Assembly (NCBI GenBank): GCA_017443065.1
Contig: JAFSPF010000033.1
Coordinates: 1-41,357 of the forward strand
Length of the DNA: 41,357 nucleotides
Reading direction: 5' to 3'
Source: Lachnospiraceae bacterium
Lineage (GTDB): Bacteria; Bacillota; Clostridia; Lachnospirales; Lachnospiraceae
In this document: positions 1-7,200 of the stretch, one piece after another
Numbering within the stretch: position 1 is the stretch's first letter
Layout of the letters: every line of letters begins with the position of its first letter
The notes under the pieces: model-generated
Seen by the model: the letters and a program-made list of their open reading frames with translations, nothing else
What the model was told of the DNA's origin: nothing
Database searches by the model: none
Made by a program: the position numbers and the translations under genes

Positions 1-561
1 TCCCCAGCTTTCCGTCATCGACCATCTTCAGAAGATCATCAATTAAGCGGGACAGGTAGATATATCGCTGCACTGTTTTTGCGCTTTCCCCTGCCTGTTC
101 CCCTATCTCGGCAAGCGACAGTCCTCCGTTTCTGCTGCCCTGGTGTTTCATGGCGTCATACTTCATACGATAGGCGTGCGCCCTTTCGCTGATCAGTATG
201 TCTTCCCTCTGGATATTGGAATCCACCATGATGATCGTTGCTTCATCATCTGAATAATGCCGCACAATCACCGGCATGTCTTTCTGCCGGCAAGCATGGA
301 GGCACGTTTTCTCCTGTGACCGGAGATGATTTCAAAACCGCCCTCTTTTCTGCGTCTGACAATGCCGGGCACAAGCACACCATGCTGTTTGACACTTTCA
401 ACCGTCTCTTCCATCTTTTCATCATCCACAACACGAAACGGATGCCCCTTAAACTCATACAGATCTTCCAGACGTATTTCCTGCACGCTGTCACCGCCGC
501 CTCCGCAGATATCGTTGAACGAATTGATTTTGATCTTTCCTGCAATGCTTTTTCCGCTCAT
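1..561 (-). pseudogene. parB: ParB-like partition protein, apparent frameshift, 3' end outside window
   Basis: ParB proteins bind centromere-like DNA sites and work with the ParA ATPase in partition of plasmids and mobile elements. The first ~93 codons read from the ATG at 561 contain the ParB N-terminal core, ending in the family motif IISGHRRKRASMLAG. That frame then stops at 268-270. Moving frame by one base within the TTT run at 281-283 restores a continuous ParB frame to base 1 (DMPVIVRHYSDDEA, then SNIQREDILISERAHAYRMK, then a helix-turn-helix segment LSLAEIGEQAGESAKTVQRY). I therefore read it as one parB gene lacking a single A on the coding strand, either a real mutation or a sequencing error. 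The ATG overlaps the parA stop (ATGA), so the two are translationally coupled. The C-terminus lies outside the window. Confidence 0.8.
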
Positions 562-1337
562 GATGCCAGCACCTCCTCCGTAAGGGACTGATATGCCGTA
601 GCAATCTTTCCGTGCGGGTCATGTTGGTAAATGCTGATACCGAGCGCTGATATTTCGGATGCACGCACCGAGGAAGGAATACGAACGGCAAAGATACGGA
701 TATCTTTTGCGTATCCCTCATCCAGAAGCTTCATGATTTCCTTCGCGTAATTGGTTCTTTCATCGACCATCGTGATCAGAATGCCCTCATACGACAGGCC
801 GGGATTGAGTTTCTGTACTCTTGTAACCGCCTTCACCAACTGTTTCAGACCCTTGGCGGACAGGTAGGCCGCCTGCATCGGTATCAATACACTGTCCGCT
901 GCCGCAAGCGCGTTGACAGTCAGAAGGCCGAGTGACGGCATACAGTCGATCAGAATGTAATCATAGTCTTCACGCACCATGTCGATATATTCCTTCAAAA
1001 TCGTTTCCCTGCCGACCATCACGCTGATCAAGGAGATTTCCAGACCGGAAAGATCTATATTCCCGGGCATCAGATCAACACCCTCCTCATTCCGGATAAT
1101 GCCCTCATGCGGGTCGATGATCTCATCGTTCATGATCTTCCCCATGACATCTGAAAGCGTATACTCCAGATCGTCCGGTTCCTCCACGCCCATACACGTC
1201 GTCAGATTCCCCTGCGGGTCTGCATCCACAACCAGCACGCGTTTCCCCATGCGTGCCAGACCGATGCCGAGGTTGCAGGCAGTTGTTGTCTTGGCAACCC
1301 CTCCCTTATTGTTTGAGACGGAAATCACTTTGCACAT
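558..1337 (-). CDS. parA: ParA/Soj family partition ATPase
   Basis: ParA ATPases bind ATP and nonspecific DNA and move ParB-bound DNA to daughter cells. The 259-residue protein has the deviant Walker A box KGGVAKTTT near residue 11, the A' motif VVDADPQGN near residue 39 and a Walker B-like ILIDCMPSLG in the middle. There is no N-terminal HTH, so it is the short Soj-like type. The start is supported by AAGGAGGAC about 7 nt before the ATG. It lies 13 bp after a small basic ORF and overlaps parB by ATGA. A parA-parB pair with an accessory small ORF next to lysS, away from any origin genes, suggests an integrated element's maintenance module and not the chromosomal soj-spo0J locus. That placement is inference. 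Confidence 0.93.
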   Translation of the reverse strand: MCKVISVSNNKGGVAKTTTACNLGIGLARMGKRVLVVDADPQGNLTTCMGVEEPDDLEYTLSDVMGKIMNDEIIDPHEGIIRNEEGVDLMPGNIDLSGLEISLISVMVGRETILKEYIDMVREDYDYILIDCMPSLGLLTVNALAAADSVLIPMQAAYLSAKGLKQLVKAVTRVQKLNPGLSYEGILITMVDERTNYAKEIMKLLDEGYAKDIRIFAVRIPSSVRASEISALGISIYQHDPHGKIATAYQSLTEEVLAS

Positions 1338-1350
1338 ATGCTGTCCTCCT

Positions 1351-1614
1351 TCAGCTTTTTCTTGCGCCGTTTCTCGGTTTGCTTTTCCTGTACTGGGACT
1401 GTTTGTTCATCTTGTCCCGCTGACGTTTCTTGCTGTTGTTCTCGAAATAGGCGTTGGCATAAAACTTCTTGCCACCCCTGTCTTTTTTTGTTTCAGTTCT
1501 GTGCTTCATACTGTACTTGTTCCCCTTCTCGATCTGCTCGAACATCCCCTTGATCTCGTAAGAGGAGCCTACGACAGTTACCCTTACATCCTGATTCTGA
1601 TACCGCTCTCGCAT
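1351..1614 (-). CDS. Small basic hypothetical protein of the parAB operon
   Basis: This 87-residue protein has no function I can assign. The first half is a plausible folded segment (residues 1-35, VRVTVVGSSYEIKGMFEQIE). The second half is very rich in Lys, Arg, Asn and Gln (KKRQRDKMNKQSQYRKSKPR), which would fit nucleic-acid binding, though that is speculation. A GGGGG-rich stretch (AGGGGGAAG) about 6 nt before the ATG gives a start site. It is the first gene of the minus-strand group ahead of parA, with a 13-bp gap, so it is probably co-transcribed with parAB as cargo of the same mobile element. Confidence 0.6.
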   Translation of the reverse strand: MRERYQNQDVRVTVVGSSYEIKGMFEQIEKGNKYSMKHRTETKKDRGGKKFYANAYFENNSKKRQRDKMNKQSQYRKSKPRNGARKS

Positions 1615-1678
1615 TCATCACTTCCCCCTTTTCCCTACAAAACCCCAGTTGACAGTTACCACCATAGCCACATACAAA

Positions 1679-1717
1679 AAGGACACTTCCTGAGTTATTG
1701 CTTCAGAAAGTGTCCTT
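1679..1717 (-). terminator. Strong hairpin terminator between lysS and the parAB group
   Basis: The arms AAGGACACTT and AAGTGTCCTT are perfectly complementary (10 bp). The stem extends inward after one mismatch by four more pairs (CTGA/TCAG). Read on the minus strand the hairpin is followed by TTTTT, as in Rho-independent terminators. It would stop transcription entering from lysS before the small ORF-parA-parB group. Confidence 0.75.
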
Positions 1718-1859
1718 AGTCTTGTACTTATTTGATTGAATTCAGATTGTCACACCCTGCACATTCATGCAAATGGGTGCGGGTGTGTCCCGCATAATTG
1801 TGGGACTTTTGTGGGACTTGACACGGTTGTCGACCTTGAAAACCTTGCTACAAGCGGCT
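1718..1859. other. Junction between lysS 3' end and putative mobile element
   Basis: This gene-free stretch holds a tandem GTGGGACTT repeat (two copies 11 bp apart, near 1800-1819), an inverted GTCCC/GGGAC pair around 1787-1806 and a CCTTG-AAAA-CCTTG repeat near 1835-1849. Clusters of short repeats beside the 3' end of a housekeeping gene are typical of integrase arm sites and attachment ends. No integrase is present in the window, so the exact att core cannot be defined. The assignment rests on this position and on parAB next door. Confidence 0.45.
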
Positions 1860-3485
1860 TTACGAGTTTACGGACTTCAATGTCGGGAACAACAGCACAT
1901 CCCTGATCGTCGTCTGGCCGGTGAAGAGCATGACCATGCGGTCGATGCCGTAGCCGATGCCGCCGGTCGGGGGCATGCCGATTTCGAGTGCGTTGAGGAA
2001 ATCCTCGTCCGTCGTGTTCGCTTCCTCGTCTCCTGCTGCCAGGAGTATTTCCTGTTCGCGGAAGCGCTCGCGCTGGTCGATCGGATCATTGATCTCGGAG
2101 TAGGCGTTGCACATCTCCTGCCCGAGGATGAACATCTCAAAGCGTTCGACAAAGCCTTCCTTTGTCGGATGCTTTTTCGTGAGCGGTGAAATCTCGATCG
2201 GGTGATCGATCACGAAGGTCGGCTGAATCAGCCTTGCTTCGCAGAATTCATCGAAGAAGAGGTGGATGATATCGCCCTTCTTGTGATGCTTTTCGTAATG
2301 AATGCCCTTCTCGTCCGCGATCTTCTTTGCTGCCTCCGTGTCGGGCACCTGGTCAAAGTCAACGCCCGTGGCCTCCTCGATCAGCTCCAGCATCGTCTTC
2401 CGGGCAAAGGGCTTTTCCATGTCAATCGCGATATAAGCCTGGCGTTCCGTGATCTCCTCGCCCTCGGCGTTTTTGCGCGTGATCTCTTCGTAAACAAGAT
2501 CGCCTTCGGCGCCGGCCTCGGTGATCATCTTCATCTCCATGGAGTTCTCCGCGACGGGCACGCGGATGACGGCGCTCCCCGTCACCTCCTTTGCCACATG
2601 GCGGTACATGTCCTCCGTGAGGCGCATCATGCCGTTGTAATCCGTATAGGCCTGATAGAGCTCCATCAGCGTAAACTCGGGATTGTGCTTCGTGTCGATG
2701 CCTTCGTTGCGGAAGACGCGGCCGATCTCATAGACCTTTTCCAGCCCGCCCACGATGAGGCGCTTTAAGTAAAGCTCCAGGGAAATGCGCAGCTTGATGT
2801 CCTGATCCAGCGCGTTGTAATGCGTGAGAAAGGGACGCGCCGCCGCACCGCCCGCGTTTTCGACGAGCATCGGCGTCTCCACCTCAAGGAAGCCCCGCTC
2901 GTCCAGATAACGGCGGATGGCGGAAATGATCTTCGAGCGCAGGACAAAGGTGCGCTTGCTGTCCTCATTCATGATGAGGTCAAGATAACGCTGGCGGTAA
3001 CGCAGGTCCGTGTTGACAAGACCGTGGAATTTTTCCGGCAGCACCTGCAGGCTCTTTGAAAGCAGCGTCACCTCCTCCGCGTGGACGGAGATTTCGCCGG
3101 TCTTTGTCTTAAAGACCTTGCCGCGGATGCCGATGATATCGCCGACATCAAGCTTCTTGAAGGCAGTGTAAGCTTCTTCGCCGAGGGAATCCCTGGCGAC
3201 ATAGGACTGGATCGTCCCCTCCAGATCCTGCACATGACAAAAAGAAGCCTTGCCCATGACGCGCTTGGACATCATCCGGCCCGCCACGGTGACTTCTTTG
3301 TCTTCCAGTTCCTCAAAATGATTTTTGATTTCCTGCGAATGATGCGTCCGGTCATAGACCGTGATGCGGAAGGGGTCCTGCCCCTGCGCCTTCAGCTCCG
3401 CGAGTTTGTCCCGCTTGACCTGGCGCAGGCGCCCGACATCCTGTTCCTGTGCATTCGCCTGATTTGCGTTTTGATCCTTTGCCAT
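1860..3485 (-). CDS. lysS: Lysyl-tRNA synthetase, class II
   Basis: LysRS charges tRNA-Lys with lysine using ATP. The 541-residue protein has the N-terminal OB-fold anticodon-binding domain (about residues 60-160, ending VLPEKFHGL) and then the class II catalytic core. Motif 2 is FRNEGIDTKHNPEFTLMELY and motif 3 is GIGYGIDRMVMLFTGQ followed by TIRDVLLFP. It is somewhat longer than the usual ~500 residues because of a Gln/Asn-rich N-terminal extension and a charged insert near residues 320-350. It starts 1 bp after the greA stop with no strong ribosome binding site of its own, so translational coupling to greA is likely. The last codons after LLFPTLK (SVNS) lie at the putative element junction and may have been rewritten by integration. 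Confidence 0.97.
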   Translation of the reverse strand: MAKDQNANQANAQEQDVGRLRQVKRDKLAELKAQGQDPFRITVYDRTHHSQEIKNHFEELEDKEVTVAGRMMSKRVMGKASFCHVQDLEGTIQSYVARDSLGEEAYTAFKKLDVGDIIGIRGKVFKTKTGEISVHAEEVTLLSKSLQVLPEKFHGLVNTDLRYRQRYLDLIMNEDSKRTFVLRSKIISAIRRYLDERGFLEVETPMLVENAGGAAARPFLTHYNALDQDIKLRISLELYLKRLIVGGLEKVYEIGRVFRNEGIDTKHNPEFTLMELYQAYTDYNGMMRLTEDMYRHVAKEVTGSAVIRVPVAENSMEMKMITEAGAEGDLVYEEITRKNAEGEEITERQAYIAIDMEKPFARKTMLELIEEATGVDFDQVPDTEAAKKIADEKGIHYEKHHKKGDIIHLFFDEFCEARLIQPTFVIDHPIEISPLTKKHPTKEGFVERFEMFILGQEMCNAYSEINDPIDQRERFREQEILLAAGDEEANTTDEDFLNALEIGMPPTGGIGYGIDRMVMLFTGQTTIRDVLLFPTLKSVNS

Positions 3486-3486
3486 A

Positions 3487-3978
3487 TCAGCCCGCTTTCG
3501 CGCGCTCGATCTTCAGCACCTTGTACTTGAAGGTACCGGCCTGCGTTTCCACCTGCACGACCTCATTGCGCTTGGCGCCGATCAGTGCGCGCCCCACTGG
3601 GGACTCGTTGGAAATCTTGCCCTTGATGCTGTTCGCCTCCGTGGAGCCGACGATCTTATAGACAATCTCTTCCTTATTAGAAACATCCTGGATCTTGACC
3701 CTGCAGCCGATCCCGATTGTCTTGACGTCCACTTCGTCCTCGTCAATGACTTCCGCGTTTTTCAGAAGCCTTTCCAGCTCTTCGATCCTGGCCTCGACAT
3801 CACGCTGCTCGTCCTTGGCCGCATCATATTCGGCGTTTTCGGAAAGGTCACCCTGTCCGGCCGCCTCCTTGAGCTTCTGCGCGATCTCCTTGCGCTTGTT
3901 TACCCTTAAATCCTCCAGCTCTTCCTCATAGGCCTTCAGGCCCTCATACGTCAGGATATTTTTCTTTTCCTCACCCAT
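3487..3978 (-). CDS. greA: Transcription elongation factor GreA
   Basis: GreA enters the RNA polymerase secondary channel and stimulates cleavage of backtracked transcripts. The 163-residue protein is full length. It has the N-terminal antiparallel coiled coil with the acidic tip region (about residues 12-75, including LRVNKRKEIAQKLKEAAGQG and DLSENAEYDAAKDEQ) and the C-terminal FKBP-like domain (GSTEANSIKGKISNESPVGRAL). The start is preceded by GGAGGTGGTATT. It is the first gene of the greA-lysS operon, a common clostridial arrangement, behind a near-consensus promoter at 4023-4051. Confidence 0.97.
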   Translation of the reverse strand: MGEEKKNILTYEGLKAYEEELEDLRVNKRKEIAQKLKEAAGQGDLSENAEYDAAKDEQRDVEARIEELERLLKNAEVIDEDEVDVKTIGIGCRVKIQDVSNKEEIVYKIVGSTEANSIKGKISNESPVGRALIGAKRNEVVQVETQAGTFKYKVLKIERAKAG

Positions 3979-4022
3979 AATACCACCTCCGGCAACATAC
4001 TTGTCCTGCGGACTAAAAAAGT

Positions 4023-4051
4023 ATTATACAGATGTTTATGTGCAGTGTCAA
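4023..4051 (-). promoter_or_regulatory. Consensus sigma-A promoter for greA-lysS
   Basis: On the minus strand TTGACA (4046-4051) is separated by exactly 17 bp from TATAAT (4023-4028). Both hexamers match the housekeeping consensus perfectly. The -10 box ends 44 bp before the greA start codon. Confidence 0.88.
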
Positions 4052-4054
4052 TAT

Positions 4055-4079
4055 AAAAAAAACCGGGCGAAAATCCCCG
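4055..4079 (-). terminator. Short hairpin plus T8 before the greA promoter
   Basis: On the minus strand CGGG-8 nt loop-CCCG is followed by G and eight T residues. The stem is short (4 bp). Its position just after the surface-protein gene and just before the greA promoter makes a terminator plausible. Confidence 0.5.
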
Positions 4080-4140
4080 ATATGGTATTGACCGCTTTGG
4101 TACCGCGCAAGATATTGTTGTTCTTCCCCTCTCCCGTTTT

Positions 4141-4179
4141 TGAAAGGGCACCGCGCTTCCCTTGCGCAGTGCCCTTTCA
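4141..4179. repeat. Long hairpin after the surface-protein gene
   Basis: TGAAAGGGCAC and GTGCCCTTTCA pair perfectly, then GCGC/GCGC pairs after a single mismatch, giving about 15 bp of stem. It lies 35 bp past the surface-protein stop. It has no T tract on the minus strand, so it may act as a transcript-end stabiliser together with the hairpin at 4055-4079. Confidence 0.65.
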
Positions 4180-4214
4180 TGGTTAACCCGGTGATTGCTC
4201 ACAGGAGGTGGAAC

Positions 4215-7200
4215 TCAAGCTTCATTCTTTCTGCGCCTGATCATCAGGCAAAGTGCCAGGAAGCATCCGCTGACCAGGATCCGTGCGGTTCCTCCATTGA
4301 TATCCGTATCGCCCGTCTGTCCGCGTCTGGCGCCCGCCACCGCCTTTGTATCGGCGGTACGTCTGGCTCCGGCCACGGCTGCCTGTGCCGTCTGCACGGC
4401 CGGCGTCGCTTCTTCCGTACGCACCACACCCAGGACGGCCGGGGCTTCCGGCGGTGCGACAGGAGGTGCCACGGGAGGGGTCACGGGCGGCGTCACCGGC
4501 GGTGTGACCGGCGGCGTCACCGGAGGGGTTGTGACCGCTGTCACCTCCAGCGTGCCGAGACTTTCCGTGATGCTGTAGTTGTCCTTGTTCGTCGTACCCC
4601 AGTCGATGCTGTAGGTATTTACGCTGCTGCCGACCACGGTCTGCGTGCCGGTTGCCGTAACGGTTGCCGTCTCGCCGTTTACAAGACCGGTGATATCTGC
4701 TGTTGCGTTCGTCAGCGCTGTGCCGTCGTATTCCTTGCTGGCGCTGCCGGTGGTGATGGTGACGGGCGCGGGGGTAACAACTAACGTGTAGGTAGCGGTC
4801 TTTTCCTCATAGCCCGTAGCGGTCGCCTTTGCGGTCACATTGATCGTCCCGACATCTTTGATCTGCGGAACCGTATCGCTCCAGTTTGCCCCGTTGTCTA
4901 TGCTGTATTGGATCGTCGCGCCGGTCACGCTCGCCGTTGCAGCCGCACCGTGTGCTGTACCGTCATACACGTCCGAATAAGAAGTAACCGAAAGCGTCAT
5001 GGCATCGGAAGCAGAGATCGTAAAGTTTCCGTTGACATAGCTCACCTTGTAGTTGCCCTGTGTTTCTTCGCCAGCCGGAACGATGGCGTCGTTGTAGGTT
5101 CCCACCGCTTCGTCCGTACCGGCACCCGGTCTGGTGACGGTGTAAGCAATCGGATCCGTCTCGCTGATCCGTCCGCTCACCTCTGCAGTAAATGTCGGAT
5201 CATTTGCACCATACTGCTTGCTGTTGTTGTTTGCCGTGACAGTAACGTCTTTCGGGGTGACCTCCAGCGTGTAGGATGTCGTGGCATCCTTGTAACCCTT
5301 AAGCTCGGCCTTTGCCTTCACGTCTACAGTACCGACGTTTTTGATTTTCGGAACGTCCGTGCTCCAGCTTGTTCCGCCGTCCGTGCTGTAGCTGATCTTT
5401 GCACCGTCCACGGACGCCGTTGCGGCCTCGCCGTGTTCTGCACCGTCATACTTTCCGTTGTAACCTGCGTTGGAGAGCGTCAGGCCGGTCTCGTTCAAGT
5501 TGACAGTCAGGGTGCCGAACGCCGTGGAAATGTCATAGTTCACCGCCTTCGTGCCCTCATTCAGCGTGTAGGTAAATGTGTTTTCGCTGTTGCCAACCGC
5601 AGTCTGCGTGCCGGTGATGTCGTATGTCGCACCTTCACCGGTCACAAAACCGTCGCCGCTCACTGTGACATCGGTCTGCGCGTTCTTTGTCAGCGGCGTA
5701 GCATCATAATCCTTCTCGCCATTCGCGCTGGTCAGCGTGACAGCGCGCTTTTTAATCGTCAGACTGCCGTCAAAGATGGATTCGCCCTTGATCTGAATGT
5801 CCTTGCCCGGTACGGCAATCGCAGTCACATCGAATGTGGAATATCTATTATGTTCCGGCAGACCCAAGGGATACAAACCGGCGTCTGTTCCCTTTATCTC
5901 GATCACTTCACTTTCATCCAGTTCGACGCTGACAAGACCGGGATCAAGTTCATTTTTCGTACCAGCCTCATAAACCTTGTAGGTCGGATATTTTCCCTGC
6001 GTCAACGTCTTTGCTGTGCCGTCGTAAGTATATGTGGCATTGTCGCCGTAGATGACGACATCGACCTCTACTACTATTACACGCTGCTTCCACACCGCAT
6101 AGAGGATGTTGTCATTCCCCTGCCCGGCGGCGACCTTCTGTCCCCCTTTGAACATTGCGGTCGTCGCGTTGCCGTCGGTGCTCCAGCCGAGGAAGGTGTA
6201 GTTGTCGCGGGTCGGCTCCTCACTGATGATGGTGTAATCGCCGTTGACATCCGCTGCCTTTTCGACTTTATAGTTATGATTCGTATCGTAATTCGTCCCG
6301 CCCACGGTAAGCGTTCCGCCGTTGGGATTGTAGATTACATCTGTCTTACGCGCAGGCTTGTCTGCATACAGCGCCGTCAGAGTCACGGTTTTTACACCGT
6401 TCACCTCCTGCGCGTCATCCGACTTCACCGTAAAGCTGCCGCCGGCAATCACGACATCGGAGTCGCCGACCTTCCAGCCCTTGAAGTATTGACCGTCGGG
6501 CGCTTTCGTCGGCTGTCCCGCGATGACCGCGTTCGCACCGCTCTGGTAGGTGTTGGGATCCGTAACGTTGCCTGTTCCGCCGTTCAGATCATACGCCACC
6601 TTGAGGCTGACGGACTGATCCTCTCCCCAGTCTGCGGTGAGCTTCATGTCCTTTACGATCAGCGTATCAAAGCTGAAGGGCTTGCCGCTTTCATCCTTCC
6701 AGCCAATGAAGGTTTTGTTTCCGTTTTCAAACGTCCCCGAAGGCTCCGGCGCCTGCTTGCCCGATTCCACCTGAACCTGTGCGATACTGTTGCTTCCGTC
6801 CAGCGTCCCGCCATTCAAGTCATAAGAAACTGTGTGCATCTGCGCGACCCACTTGCCATAGAGCACCATGGTCGCCTTGTCGCCTGCTCCATGGTTGACG
6901 ACAGACAGTGCGGGCATCGTTTCGCTTGCGAAATCGAAAGGCGTTCCTTCGCAGAGTTCATCCTTGTACCATCCGGCAAAGGTCTTTTCGATGCCGTCAA
7001 ACTTATGCGTCGTTACGCCTGTCTGATATTCCGAAGGCTGATAGCCGGAAAGAGACGCTCCATATGCGATACCGTTCTTTGTGATCGTGTTTCCGTCCCC
7101 TGCCTCCATCTGCAACGCGTAGGTGTTTTTGGCATAGTAGAGTCTGCCGACGTATTTTCCGCCTTCCCAGCCGACCTTTCCTTCTTCCTTGAAGCTCCAG

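Noticed and set aside
246-545. Minus-strand 99-codon frame inside parB
   Set aside because: It is out of frame with the ParB core and has no recognisable motif.
979-1719. 246-codon plus-strand frame opposite parA
   Set aside because: It covers parA and the small ORF in antisense, crosses the terminator hairpin and has no translation signal.
3979-4214. T-box or riboswitch ahead of greA-lysS
   Set aside because: The leader after the promoter is only about 37-40 nt, too short for a T-box, and no conserved T-box bases are seen.
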